Source: CBDIDH01 sp965277595 (GTDB lineage Bacteria > Planctomycetota > Planctomycetia > Isosphaerales > Isosphaeraceae). From it: a stretch of DNA of 64,000 bases. A program made the position numbers and the translations under genes. The DNA is taken from positions 4,402,001 through 4,466,000 of the forward strand of contig CBDIDH010000002.1 in the NCBI GenBank assembly GCA_965277595.1, read 5' to 3'. Within the stretch, counting starts at the first letter, position 1. Each line of letters starts with the position of its first letter. The notes below the pieces were generated by a model that searched no databases, was not told the DNA's origin, and worked only from the letters and a program-made list of their open reading frames with translations. This document shows, piece by piece, positions 1-8,202 of this stretch.

Positions 1-10
1 GGCGGTCGAG

Positions 11-721
11 ATGACGGCACATCTGGCGGCGGTCGGTCTGGAGAAGAGTTATCAGAAAGGGAAGACCGCCGTCCCGGTGCTTCGGGGGGTCGACCTCGAA
101 GTCGACCGGGGCGAGCTTGTCGCGATTGTCGGGGCGAGCGGATCGGGAAAGAGCACGCTCTTGCATCTCCTCGGCCTGCTCGACGGCCCGGACAGGGGCT
201 CGGTCTGGCTCGACGGCAAGCGGATCGATGATCGCCCCGACCGCCAGCGCGACGGCCTTCGAAACCGGACCTTCGGCTTCATCTTTCAGTTCTATCACCT
301 GCTCCCGGAGCTAACCGCTCTGGAAAACGTGATGATGCCGCGCCTGATCCGCAACGGCCTGCTCTCGTATCTGACGGAACGGCGGGCGATTCGCAAGGAA
401 GCCAGGGCCCTTCTGGAGCGGGTCGGCCTCGGCCACAGGCTCGATCACAAGCCTTCGGAACTCTCTGGCGGCGAGATGCAGCGCGCGGCGATTGCCCGAG
501 CCCTGGCCGGCGGCCCCGAAATCGTCCTGGCCGACGAGCCGACGGGGAACCTTGACGCGGCGACCGGCCAGACCGTCCTGGAACTGCTCCGCGACTTGAA
601 CCGTGAGCGAGGGCTCACTATGATGATGGTGACTCACGATATCCAGATCGCTCAACAGGCGGACCGGATTGTCCGCCTGGCCGAGGGGCGGGTTGAGGAG
701 TGGGCCCCCGCCCTGGCCTGA
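11..721 (+). CDS. lolD: ABC transporter ATPase, LolD/MacB type
   Basis: This 236-aa protein is an ABC ATPase of the LolD/MacB/FtsE class, which powers lipoprotein release or envelope transport at the inner membrane. The Walker A motif GASGSGKST lies near residue 42. A Q-loop in FIFQFYHLLPELTALENV, the signature LSGGEMQRAAIARAL, Walker B IVLADEPTGNLD and the switch His in MMMVTHD are all intact. The length is that of a stand-alone ATPase with no fused permease. The partner permease should lie upstream, outside the window, because the gene starts only 11 bases in. The family call is firm; the exact substrate (lipoprotein versus macrolide or peptide) is inferred. Confidence 0.85.
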   Translation: MTAHLAAVGLEKSYQKGKTAVPVLRGVDLEVDRGELVAIVGASGSGKSTLLHLLGLLDGPDRGSVWLDGKRIDDRPDRQRDGLRNRTFGFIFQFYHLLPELTALENVMMPRLIRNGLLSYLTERRAIRKEARALLERVGLGHRLDHKPSELSGGEMQRAAIARALAGGPEIVLADEPTGNLDAATGQTVLELLRDLNRERGLTMMMVTHDIQIAQQADRIVRLAEGRVEEWAPALA

Positions 722-831
722 AAAAGCGCCGAAGGTCGGGGGCCGCGTCGTCGGAACATTCTGAGAGGGGCGGCGGGGCGGATCGTGTCGTGACGGGTCG
801 CGGCGCCCCTTGCGGCGGGGGTGCCATTCGG

Positions 832-1695
832 ATGAGCCTCAAGGTTTACATCGGCGGAAAGCTGTTCGACAAGGCCGACGCCAAGATCAGCGTCTACGAT
901 CACGGCCTGCTCTACGGCGACGGCGTTTTTGAAGGCATTCGCGCCTACTCGGGCCGGGTCTTCCGGCTCAAGGAGCACGTCGACCGGCTCTATGAATCGG
1001 GCCTCTCGATCCACCTGAAAATCCCGATGCCGCGCGAGGCCCTGGCACAGGCGATCAAGGACACGCTCGCCGCCAATAGCCTGGTCGATGCCTATATCCG
1101 GGTCGTCGTCACCCGGGGCGCGGGAAGCCTGGGACTGGACCCGCGCAAGACGACCGATCCGCAGGTGATCATCATCACCGACGCGATCAGCCTTTACCCG
1201 CCCGAGCTTTACGAGCACGGCCTCAAAATTGTCACCGCGGGGACGATGCGGAACCACCCGACCGCGCTCAACCCGCGGATCAAGTCGCTGAATTACCTGA
1301 ACAACATCATGGCGAAGGTCGAGGGGACGAACGCCGGCTGTCTTGAAGCCCTGATGCTCAACCACAAGGGTGAGGTCGCCGAATGCACGGGCGACAACAT
1401 CTTCATCGTCCGCAAGGGGGCCTTGCATACCCCGCCGATCGACGCCGGGATTCTCGAAGGAATCACCCGGGACGCCGTGATCGGTCTGGCGCGTGACGCC
1501 GGGATCGCCGTCTTTGAGCGAACAATGGACCGCCACGACGTCTACACGGCCGACGAATGCTTTTTGACCGGCACCGCCGCCGAGGTCATTCCCGTCGTTG
1601 ACTGCGACGGCCGGGCGATCGGCACCGGCAAGCCCGGCCCGATCACCAAAGACCTACTTCAGCGCTTCCATCGGCTCGTCCGCGAGGAAGGCTGA
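832..1695 (+). CDS. ilvE: Branched-chain amino acid aminotransferase
   Basis: This 287-aa fold-type IV PLP aminotransferase would catalyse the last step of Val/Leu/Ile synthesis, with glutamate as amino donor, in the cytoplasm. The start ATG at 832 gives the family N-terminus MSLKVYIGGKLFDKADAKIS followed by the hallmark YDHGLLYGDGVFEGIRAYSG. An upstream in-frame start adds 44 Arg/Gly-rich residues that do not belong to the family. The PLP lysine is in NPRIKSLNYLNN, and ECTGDNIFIV and TGTAAEVIPV are the usual cofactor-phosphate regions. The gene lies about 110 bases after the ABC ATPase and 20 before the Nudix gene on the same strand. D-amino-acid transaminase and aminodeoxychorismate lyase share the fold, but the length and motifs favour IlvE. 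Confidence 0.88.
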   Translation: MSLKVYIGGKLFDKADAKISVYDHGLLYGDGVFEGIRAYSGRVFRLKEHVDRLYESGLSIHLKIPMPREALAQAIKDTLAANSLVDAYIRVVVTRGAGSLGLDPRKTTDPQVIIITDAISLYPPELYEHGLKIVTAGTMRNHPTALNPRIKSLNYLNNIMAKVEGTNAGCLEALMLNHKGEVAECTGDNIFIVRKGALHTPPIDAGILEGITRDAVIGLARDAGIAVFERTMDRHDVYTADECFLTGTAAEVIPVVDCDGRAIGTGKPGPITKDLLQRFHRLVREEG

Positions 1696-1715
1696 GTCGG
1701 GAGGGAGGCTCGTCG

Positions 1716-2258
1716 ATGTCGGATTCCGAACCGAGGGCCGGGCGCAGGTTGATCTACAAGGGGTTGAAGATCGACCTCGCCTTGCAGCCGGTCCAGCTTG
1801 CCGACGGGTCAACCCGCGACCGCGAGGTCGTCGAGCATCGCGGAGCGGTCGCCCTCGTGCCGATGGTCGACGCCGATCATGTCTGCCTCTTGAGAAATCA
1901 TCGGTACTCGGTGAACACCACGCTCATCGAGGTCCCCGCCGGGACGATTGATCCCGGCGAGACCGCTGATTCCACGGCTCCGCGCGAGCTGGCCGAGGAA
2001 ACCGGTTACCGCGCCGGCAAGATCACGAAGGTCGGCGCCTGGTGGGTCTCGCCCGGTGTCTTTACCGAACGCATGTTCCTTTACCTTTGCGAAGACCTGA
2101 CTCCTGGCCCAACCGAACATCAGCCCGACGAACAACTTCAGCCGTTTGTCGTCAAGTGGGACGAGGCCATCGCGATGGTCCACGACGGCCGGATTGACGA
2201 CGCCAAGTCGATGCTCGCGCTGCTGATCTGCGACCGACTCCGCCGCGATGGGGCGTGA
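1716..2258 (+). CDS. Nudix hydrolase, ADP-ribose pyrophosphatase type
   Basis: This 180-aa protein belongs to the Nudix family that hydrolyses nucleoside-diphosphate sugars such as ADP-ribose. The Nudix box is complete: G at GTIDPGE, then RELAEETGY, matching GX5EX7REUXEEXGU. The N-terminal part has the strand pattern of NudF-type enzymes, with VEHRGAVALVPMVD leading into the catalytic domain. ATG 1716 follows GGGAGGGAGG at a normal distance. It sits 20 bases after ilvE and is probably co-transcribed. The family is certain; ADP-ribose as substrate is inferred from overall resemblance. Confidence 0.85.
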   Translation: MSDSEPRAGRRLIYKGLKIDLALQPVQLADGSTRDREVVEHRGAVALVPMVDADHVCLLRNHRYSVNTTLIEVPAGTIDPGETADSTAPRELAEETGYRAGKITKVGAWWVSPGVFTERMFLYLCEDLTPGPTEHQPDEQLQPFVVKWDEAIAMVHDGRIDDAKSMLALLICDRLRRDGA

Positions 2259-2348
2259 AGGCGCGCGGGTTGCAGCAGTCTCGGGCGAACCCTGGAACAG
2301 ATCCGCCCGCATTTCGACCGAAACACGGACGATGAGGAGACCAACCCG

Positions 2349-3395
2349 ATGAGCGATACCCCGCAACCGAACCGTCGCGAGTTTATCCAGGCCGGCGCGG
2401 CCGGAGTGGCGGCCCTGACGATGGCCTCGGCCGTCGCCGACGCCCAGGCCCCCGGCGCCCGGGCCAACGCGGGGGGCATTCCGACCCGACCGCTCGGCAA
2501 GACCGGCGAGATGGTCAGCGTTCTGGGCCTCGGCGGCCATTCCAGCACGAACCCGAAAAAGCTTTCGCAGAAGGAAAGCGCCCGATTGATCCAGCGCGCT
2601 GTCGATGAAGGGATCACCTTCATGGACAACTGCTGGGATTATCATGACGGCGGCGCCGAGGAGTGGATGGGCAAGGCCCTGGCCGAAGGGAACCGCCGCG
2701 ACAAGGTCTTTCTCATGACCAAGGTCTGCGGCCGGACCGCCAAGGAAGCCACCTCGAACCTCGAAGACAGCCTCAAGCGGCTCAAGACCGACCGTCTCGA
2801 CCTCTGGCAGTTCCACGAGATGGTTTATGATTCCGACCCCGACTGGGTCTTCGCCGAAGATGGCGCGATTCACGCCGGTTTGAAAGCGTTGAAGGACGGC
2901 AAGGTCCGCTTTCTCGGGTTCACCGGGCATAAAGATCCGATCATCCACTTGAAGATGCTTAGCAAGCCCTTTGACTGGGCGACCGTGCAGATGCCCCTGA
3001 ACGTGATGGACGTGCATTACCGGAGCTTCCAGAAGCAGGTACTTCCCGTCCTTCTCGAACGGAACATCGGCTGCCTGGCGATGAAGAGTCTCGGCGGCAC
3101 GGGAACGATCGTCAGCAAGGCGGGCGTTTCCGTGGATGATGCGCTTCGGTACGTCCTCTCACTGCCGATCTCGACGCTTGTCTCGGGCATTGACTCGGAA
3201 AAAGTGCTCGACCAGAACCTCAAGATCGTCCGCGACTTCAAGCCGTTGACCGCCGACGAGCGTTCGAAGATCGAGCAATCGACCTTCCAGGTCGCGGGCG
3301 ACGGCCGATTCGAGCTGTTCAAGTCTTCCAAGATGTTTGACGGCCCCGTCCATCGCAAGCAGCACGGCTTCGCGACCGAGATCGAGCACGTCTGA
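2349..3395 (+). CDS. Tat-exported aldo/keto reductase
   Basis: This 348-aa member of the aldo/keto reductase superfamily has a Tat signal. The N-terminus has NRREFIQAGAAGVAAL followed by an Ala-rich stretch, a twin-arginine leader that points to folded export. The reductase core starts at IPTRPLGKTGEMVSVLGLGG, a standard AKR entry. FMDNCWDYHDGG carries the catalytic Asp and Tyr, LMTKVCG the Lys, and LWQFHEM the His. ATG 2349 is preceded by GATGAGGAGA. Secreted AKRs of this kind are frequent in planctomycetes. Its substrate and cofactor source outside the cytoplasm are not evident. A strong hairpin follows the stop codon. Confidence 0.88.
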   Translation: MSDTPQPNRREFIQAGAAGVAALTMASAVADAQAPGARANAGGIPTRPLGKTGEMVSVLGLGGHSSTNPKKLSQKESARLIQRAVDEGITFMDNCWDYHDGGAEEWMGKALAEGNRRDKVFLMTKVCGRTAKEATSNLEDSLKRLKTDRLDLWQFHEMVYDSDPDWVFAEDGAIHAGLKALKDGKVRFLGFTGHKDPIIHLKMLSKPFDWATVQMPLNVMDVHYRSFQKQVLPVLLERNIGCLAMKSLGGTGTIVSKAGVSVDDALRYVLSLPISTLVSGIDSEKVLDQNLKIVRDFKPLTADERSKIEQSTFQVAGDGRFELFKSSKMFDGPVHRKQHGFATEIEHV

Positions 3396-3407
3396 TCGAT
3401 ATAAACG

Positions 3408-3441
3408 ACGGGCGGATGAATTTGATTGATCATCCGCCCGT
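3408..3441. terminator. Bidirectional hairpin terminator
   Basis: A perfect 12-bp inverted repeat, ACGGGCGGATGA at 3408-3419 and TCATCCGCCCGT at 3430-3441, encloses a 10-base loop. It lies between the convergent ends of the aldo/keto reductase gene (stop 3395) and the glycine-rich protein gene (stop 3457), so it can serve both. No long T run follows on the + strand. Confidence 0.75.
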
Positions 3442-3456
3442 TTCACAATCGTAACC

Positions 3457-3969
3457 TCAGACCGAATGAGTCCGATGTGAGCCTTCCTCGTCGAAGATGC
3501 GACGGACATCGGCCGCCATCGGGCTGTCAACGTGCGCGGCGACGATGACGCGGCCGGACTGGACGCCTTCGAGATAATGCGTGGCCTCGGGTTCGGGAAC
3601 CCCTGAGCCAACAAGTGCGCCGAGAACGCCGCCCGAAGCCGCGCCAACTCCCGCGCCCGTTAGTGCCGCCGCGAGCGGACCGGCGATCAACAAGGGGCCA
3701 ACGCCCGGCAGGACGAACGTGCTTCCCGCCACGAGCAGGCCAACGAGCGTGCCGACGGCCGCTCCCGACAAAGCGCCAACAGCTGTTCCTTCCTCGGCGA
3801 GGTCGTGCGTCCCGGTCGCCTCGGCGAGCGTCGGCTCGGCGGAGATAGAGCCGCCGGAATCTTTCATCGCGATGCTGATCGAATCGGCGGGGACGCCGAT
3901 GCCGCGGAGCCGGTGAATCGCGACCTCGGCCTCGGTGCGCGAGGTGAACATTCCGACGACGTTTTGCAT
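3457..3969 (-). CDS. General-stress-type protein with glycine-rich membrane segment
   Basis: This 170-aa protein begins MQNVVGMFTSRTEAEVAIHRLRGIGV, which resembles the YflT/GspM-like 'general stress protein 17M' domain. Residues about 75-135 are a long Gly/Ala-rich hydrophobic stretch (VGALSGAAVGTLVGLLVAGSTFVLPGVGPLLIAG...) with glycine-zipper spacing, typical of membrane-inserting stress proteins. The C-terminal part (YLEGVQSGRVIVAAHVDSP) resembles a second small alpha/beta lobe. The start at 3969 is chosen because upstream residues are not conserved-looking. Function is unknown beyond the stress-family resemblance. It is transcribed convergently with the aldo/keto reductase gene and divergently from the ABC ATPase. 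Confidence 0.7.
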   Translation of the reverse strand: MQNVVGMFTSRTEAEVAIHRLRGIGVPADSISIAMKDSGGSISAEPTLAEATGTHDLAEEGTAVGALSGAAVGTLVGLLVAGSTFVLPGVGPLLIAGPLAAALTGAGVGAASGGVLGALVGSGVPEPEATHYLEGVQSGRVIVAAHVDSPMAADVRRIFDEEGSHRTHSV

Positions 3970-4145
3970 GGCTCGGTCCTGAATTTTTGGGGAGAGGATG
4001 TGACCTGACACGCGTCAAATCGCGTTCGACATTCCTTCTTCATCGGCAAAGGACGCGCCAAAGCGTGTCGGATCAAGACGATCGGGTTAGACTGGACACT
4101 CAGGTTCTGGTCTGGACGATCGAGCTTCAGAAGCAGGAGGTTGCC

Positions 4146-5282
4146 TTGGGGGGCGTCGCGTTGCGCGGGCTGAGCAAGGTTTTTCCGAACGGCGTCGAGG
4201 CCGTGAAGGACGTTGACCTGTCGGCGCTTGACGGCGAGCTTCTGGCGATCGTCGGGCCGTCGGGATCGGGAAAGAGCACGCTCTTGCGACTGATCGCCGG
4301 CCTGGAAACGCCGACGGCCGGGTCAATCGCGATCGGCGGGCACGACGTGACGGCCAGAAGTCCGCGCGAGAGAGACCTGGCGATGGTCTTTCAGGAACCC
4401 GCGCTGTTTCCATATCTCTCCGTGACCGAGAACCTGGCCTTCGGCCTTCGCGCCCGAGGTATTGGCCGGGCCGAGACGACCGAGCGCGTCAAGGTGGTTG
4501 CGGAAATGCTCGGCCTGACTGCCTTGCTCGATCGAAGGCCGGAGACGCTCTCGGGAGGCCAGCGGCAACGCGTCGCGCTGGGGGGCGCCGTGGCGCGTCG
4601 CCCGTCGGTCTTTTTGCTCGATGAACCGCTTTCCAGGCTCGATGCTCCCTTGCGGGCGTCGCTCGGAAGGGAAGTGGGCCAGTTGCACCGTCGACTCGGG
4701 GCAACGATGATTTTCGTGACGCACGACCAGGCCGAGGCCCTGGCGCTGGGCGATCGCGTCGCGGTGATGGACGGCGGGCGAGTCGTTCAGGTGGGCCGGC
4801 CGATCGACGTGTATCAACAACCCGCGTCGACAACCGTCGCCGCTTTCATCGGCAGCCCGCCGATGAGGTTGTACGAGGGCCGAATCGTGGCGCGGGGCGT
4901 TGGCGATTCCGTCGGCCTTGAAGGCATTGACGGGGAACTCTTGATGCTTCCCGAAGGCCGGGGACTCGACGCGATCGCGGCGAGACGGGGCAGGGGGGTT
5001 CTGCTCGGACTCCGACCCGAACACGTCATGCTCGCGGTCGAGAACGGGGGGGAAAACCCGGGTTTGACCTGGCTTTCTCAACCGGCCGAGGTGGTCCGCG
5101 TTGACTTTCAGGGGCATGAATCGACCGTGGTGCTCGTCGCGGGGAATCGGGAGTTTGACGCGAGAGTTTCGGCCGGGTCTGGCGTCAGGCCGGCGGATCG
5201 ACTTGCCCTGGGAATGGATTTCCGAAGGGCCTCGTGGTTTGACCCGGAGACGGGGCAAGCCATCCCCTTGAACCGAAGTTAA
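4146..5282 (+). CDS. Orphan sugar-type ABC ATPase (MalK/UgpC family)
   Basis: This 378-aa ATPase is of the carbohydrate-importer (CUT1) class. It has Walker A GPSGSGKST, Q-loop VFQEPALFPYLSVTENLAFGL, signature LSGGQRQRVALGGAVARRP, Walker B VFLLDEPLSRLDAP and H-loop FVTHDQAEAL. VAAFIGSPPM then leads into a TOBE-like C-terminal domain, as in MalK, UgpC and MsmK. TTG 4146 is chosen as start because GCAGGAGG ends five bases upstream and the protein then begins at the conserved VALRGLSKVFPNG. No permease or binding protein is adjacent, so it may serve transporters encoded elsewhere. A molybdate ModC role was considered because molybdenum genes follow, but the motif wording is the sugar type. Confidence 0.8.
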   Translation: MGGVALRGLSKVFPNGVEAVKDVDLSALDGELLAIVGPSGSGKSTLLRLIAGLETPTAGSIAIGGHDVTARSPRERDLAMVFQEPALFPYLSVTENLAFGLRARGIGRAETTERVKVVAEMLGLTALLDRRPETLSGGQRQRVALGGAVARRPSVFLLDEPLSRLDAPLRASLGREVGQLHRRLGATMIFVTHDQAEALALGDRVAVMDGGRVVQVGRPIDVYQQPASTTVAAFIGSPPMRLYEGRIVARGVGDSVGLEGIDGELLMLPEGRGLDAIAARRGRGVLLGLRPEHVMLAVENGGENPGLTWLSQPAEVVRVDFQGHESTVVLVAGNREFDARVSAGSGVRPADRLALGMDFRRASWFDPETGQAIPLNRS

Positions 5283-5417
5283 TGCGCGAGCCGGCGCGCG
5301 AAAGATCGTCCCCGCGTTCGCTTCCGGATTGCGGAGGCGAAGGCGAGGGGATAGCCTTGAACCGACGACGCGAAGCGAAGCGACGACGGAACCCACCGAG
5401 CGGACGGACCGACCCCG

Positions 5418-6539
5418 ATGCGCGACCTCTTGAGGCAGTTGACCGAATCTCTGGAGCGAGGTCGCGAGCCGATCGTCTGCCAGGTGGTCGAGACCCGAGG
5501 CTCAACCCCGCAAAAAGCCGGGGCCTTGATGATCGTTGACCCGGTTGGCGGCGGCCAGGTCGGCACGCTCGGCGGCGGTTGCGTTGAGGCCGAGGTCCGG
5601 CAAAAGGCCCTCCGGCGGATCGGTCAGACCGGCCCGACGCTCGATACCTTCGTGCTCGACCACGATTACGCCTGGGCCGATGGCCTGATCTGCGGCGGCA
5701 AGATGGTTGTCTCGACCGAAGCCCTGCGCGGCGAGGGACCGCTCCACTACTACCGTGCCTTTCGCGCCTTGCTTGAGGCGGGCGAGGGGTTCACCGAGGC
5801 TGTCGTCGTCGATCCTGAACGGGTCGGCGGCGGCCTGCCCGTCGGGGCGAGGTTCGTCTTCGGGCCAGATGGCCGTTGCGTCGCGGGATGGCCGGTTGTC
5901 GATGCGACGGAAGAAGTTACGGAACGGATTATCCCGCTTGGCGAGAGGCCGAAGCCGGGCTTGCGCGGCGGCCTGGCGCTCTTGCCGACCCTGCCGAGGG
6001 TCCGCCTGGTGATCGTGGGGGCGGGGCACGTCGGCCAGGGGGTCGCGGCCCTGGCGGCGGGAACCGATTTCGAGGTCTGGGTTGTCGATGACCGGATCGA
6101 TTATGCGAGCCCCGAACGATTTCCGACCGCCGCCCAGCGGATCGTCGGGCCGATCGAGGAGGTCTTGCCCGCGATTCACTGGAACGCGAACACGTACGCG
6201 CTCATTGTGACCCGAGGGCACGGCCACGACCAGGAAGCGCTCGCGCAACTGGCCGAAACGGCCGCGGGGTACGTCGGCCTGATCGGCAGCGCCCGGAAGA
6301 TTCGCCTGATCCTGGAAACCCTGCGCGAATCAGGCGTTACGGCCGAGGCTCTGGGACGGATCGCGGCGCCGGTGGGGATGGACATCGGCTCGCAGTCGGT
6401 CGCCGAGATCGCCGTGAGCATCGTCGCCGAACTGATCGCGCGGCGAAACCTTGGGGTGTCGGCCCTGGAACGAAAACCGGTTCCCGCGTCGTTTCAAGTC
6501 TCGGCCACGGAACCGGTCGAAGCGTCGGGGCGGTCGTGA
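5418..6539 (+). CDS. XdhC/CoxI-family molybdoenzyme maturation protein
   Basis: This 373-aa protein has both halves of the XdhC/CoxI family, which binds molybdenum cofactor and helps sulfurate and insert it into xanthine dehydrogenase or CO dehydrogenase type enzymes. The N-terminal domain has RGSTPQKAGALMIVD, TLGGGCVEAEV and DGLICGGKM. The C-terminal half is a Rossmann domain beginning RLVIVGAGHVGQGVAALA, with later VTRGHGHDQEAL and GLIGSARK. It overlaps the next gene by four bases (GTGA), so the two are translationally coupled. The paired transferase and moa genes show this block makes and delivers cofactor. No molybdoenzyme structural gene lies in the window. Confidence 0.88.
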   Translation: MRDLLRQLTESLERGREPIVCQVVETRGSTPQKAGALMIVDPVGGGQVGTLGGGCVEAEVRQKALRRIGQTGPTLDTFVLDHDYAWADGLICGGKMVVSTEALRGEGPLHYYRAFRALLEAGEGFTEAVVVDPERVGGGLPVGARFVFGPDGRCVAGWPVVDATEEVTERIIPLGERPKPGLRGGLALLPTLPRVRLVIVGAGHVGQGVAALAAGTDFEVWVVDDRIDYASPERFPTAAQRIVGPIEEVLPAIHWNANTYALIVTRGHGHDQEALAQLAETAAGYVGLIGSARKIRLILETLRESGVTAEALGRIAAPVGMDIGSQSVAEIAVSIVAELIARRNLGVSALERKPVPASFQVSATEPVEASGRS

Positions 6540-7156
6540 TCGCGGCGGTCGTCCCGGCCGCGGGAGAGAGTCGCCGGATGGGTCGGCCCAAGCTGATCCT
6601 GCCGGTCGGCGGCCGGGCCTTGATTGCCAGGGTCGTGACCGCTTTGAGAGACGGCGGGGCCTCGGTCGTCATCGTCGTCGCGCCGCCGATCGATGCGGAC
6701 GGGGCCGCGATCCTGCACGCGGAAGCCAACGACGCGGGAGCGGTTCTGTTGGTTCCCGACCGCCGACCGGCCGAGATGCGAGAGTCGTTTGAGCACGCGA
6801 TCGACCACCTGAGCCGGGGCGATCGGGAACCGTCGACAATACTGCTCGCGCCGGCGGATAGTCCGGGGCTTTCGGCCGAACTCGTGGCCCGGGTTGTGGA
6901 TCGAGCGAGGGACGAAGCGACGTCGATTGTCGTGCCGGTCTTTCGGGGGAAACGTGGGCACCCGGTTGCTCTCCCCTGGAAGTTAGCCCGAGAGGTTCTT
7001 GAACTGCCGGCGGGGATGGGGGTCAATGCACTGCTGAAACGTCACGTTGATAGGGTTGTCGCGTTGAACGTGACCGATCCGACGTCGGTTGTTGACCTGA
7101 ACACGCCCGACGATTACGAACGTTGGCTTGGGTCGGGCGACTCCTCATGCCGATGA
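6536..7156 (+). CDS. MobA-like nucleotidyltransferase (MocA type)
   Basis: This 206-aa NTP-transferase-like protein begins IAAVVPAAGESRRMGRPKLILPVGGRALI, the nucleotide-binding signature of MobA/MocA enzymes. These join CMP or GMP to molybdopterin cofactor. LLAPADSPGLSAELV is the metal-binding Asp motif, and FRGKRGHPVAL is the substrate loop typical of MocA. It starts at GTG 6536 inside the end of the XdhC gene. XdhC next to MocA is the classic arrangement for the xanthine-dehydrogenase family, so MCD (cytosine dinucleotide) cofactor is the likely product; that is inference from context. Confidence 0.82.
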   Translation: MIAAVVPAAGESRRMGRPKLILPVGGRALIARVVTALRDGGASVVIVVAPPIDADGAAILHAEANDAGAVLLVPDRRPAEMRESFEHAIDHLSRGDREPSTILLAPADSPGLSAELVARVVDRARDEATSIVVPVFRGKRGHPVALPWKLAREVLELPAGMGVNALLKRHVDRVVALNVTDPTSVVDLNTPDDYERWLGSGDSSCR

Positions 7157-7184
7157 TTGATCGAGCCCCGCGAGGAGAAGACGC

Positions 7185-7487
7185 GTGCGGGTGACAGTGC
7201 GACTCTTCGCCGTGGCCCGAGAACGCGCGGGGCGGTCCGCCTTGACGGTCGACCTGACCGAGCCGGCGACCGTCGCCGCGCTCCGACGCGCGATCGCCGA
7301 GGATTGCCCGGCCCTGGCGCCGATCGTGCCTTCTCTGATGATCGCCGTGGCGGCCGAATACGCCGACGACGAGACGATCATCCCCAGGGGGGCCGAGGTC
7401 GCGGCGATCCCCCCCGTAAGTGGGGGCGTGGACATCATCGGGAATGGGAACGGGAAAACGGCCAGAAACTTCGGGACGGACCGATGA
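7185..7487 (+). CDS. moaD: Molybdopterin synthase small subunit, C-terminally extended
   Basis: This 100-aa ubiquitin-fold sulfur carrier begins MRVTVRLFAVARERAGRSALTVDL, a normal MoaD start. The family ends in a Gly-Gly tail that is adenylated and thiocarboxylated. Here the tail AAIPPVSGG is present around residue 81, but 19 more residues (VDIIGNGNGKTARNFGTDR) follow before the stop. The diglycine is therefore not C-terminal in the conceptual product. Either the extension is removed by a protease, or another carrier is used, or the sequence has lost a stop. The stop overlaps the moaE start (ATGA). Confidence 0.85.
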   Translation: MRVTVRLFAVARERAGRSALTVDLTEPATVAALRRAIAEDCPALAPIVPSLMIAVAAEYADDETIIPRGAEVAAIPPVSGGVDIIGNGNGKTARNFGTDR

Positions 7488-7912
7488 ACGAGATCACCGA
7501 GGGGCCGATTGACCACGCGGCACTCACCGAACGCGTCCGGTCCAACATGGCCGGCGCGGTCTGCACGTTTCTGGGAACCGTCCGCGAGATGACCGCCGGA
7601 CGGCAGACGTCGTCCCTTGATTACGAAGCCTATCCCGAGATGGCTTCGAAAAAGCTGGACGAGATCGAGGCTGAGGCCCGACGTCGCTGGCCGATCATCG
7701 AGGCGTCGATCGTGCATCGGGTCGGCCATCTTGATCTTGGCGAGATCAGCGTCGTCGTCGCCGTGAGCTGTCCGCACCGGCATGAGTCGTTTGAAGCCTG
7801 CCGGTGGCTGATTGACACGCTCAAGGACGTCGTCCCGATCTGGAAAAAAGAAGTCTGGGCCGACGGCCGCGAGGAGTGGGTTCATCCCGGGATGGAACCC
7901 CCCGCCGCCTGA
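7484..7912 (+). CDS. moaE: Molybdopterin synthase catalytic subunit
   Basis: This 142-aa protein is MoaE, which transfers sulfur from MoaD thiocarboxylate to precursor Z to make molybdopterin. Diagnostic segments are GAVCTFLGTVREMTAG near the N-terminus, LDYEAYPEMASKKL, the VHRVGHLDLGEISVVVAVSCPHRHESFEACRW core, and IWKKEVWADG with the catalytic lysines. ATG 7484 overlaps the moaD stop, so the two subunits are coupled. An in-frame extension back to 7157 is only the moaD region read in another frame. Confidence 0.92.
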   Translation: MNEITEGPIDHAALTERVRSNMAGAVCTFLGTVREMTAGRQTSSLDYEAYPEMASKKLDEIEAEARRRWPIIEASIVHRVGHLDLGEISVVVAVSCPHRHESFEACRWLIDTLKDVVPIWKKEVWADGREEWVHPGMEPPAA

Positions 7913-7990
7913 GAAATCAGGGCAAGAACCATGCTGGGCGATGCTGGTCCTCGGGGATTTGCGAGGGGCTTTCCAAGGGGTCTGATAAGG

Positions 7991-8071
7991 GATGACCGAT
8001 GACCGAAAAAATGATGGTCGATAACCGAATGTCCAAATTTCTCGGCCATCGGACATTGGTCATCGGTCCTT
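7991..8071. repeat. Heptad-based inverted repeat between moaE and moaA
   Basis: GACCGATGACC at 7994-8004 pairs perfectly with GGTCATCGGTC at 8058-8068, and AATGTCC at 8028-8034 pairs with GGACATT at 8051-8057. The two right-hand arms are contiguous, so the structure is one long hairpin with a bulge on the left side. The arms read as 7-bp words (GACCGAT, GACCGAA; GGACATT, GGTCATC, GGTCCTT). The same words recur at 25.5, 34.1, 34.3 and 56.9 kb. Nothing else was recognised in the 290-base gap 7913-8202. Confidence 0.8.
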
Positions 8072-8202
8072 TCCATCGCTCCTGATCCGGTTCCCGGGTG
8101 ACGACGCGCCCGAGCATCGGTTATGCTGGGTGGTCGGTCTTCCGAGCGTCTGCCAGGACCGCATCGCCCCGCCCCGCCCTCGATTGTGATCGGCGCCCGC
8201 CC

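Noticed and set aside
1809..3017. A 402-codon minus frame
   Set aside because: It covers the Nudix and aldo/keto reductase genes antisense and lacks any recognisable fold.
4146..5282. Assignment as ModC, molybdate importer ATPase
   Set aside because: Proximity to molybdenum cofactor genes is suggestive, but the motifs (VAAFIGSPPM, sugar-type TOBE region) are those of MalK/UgpC and no modA or modB is adjacent.
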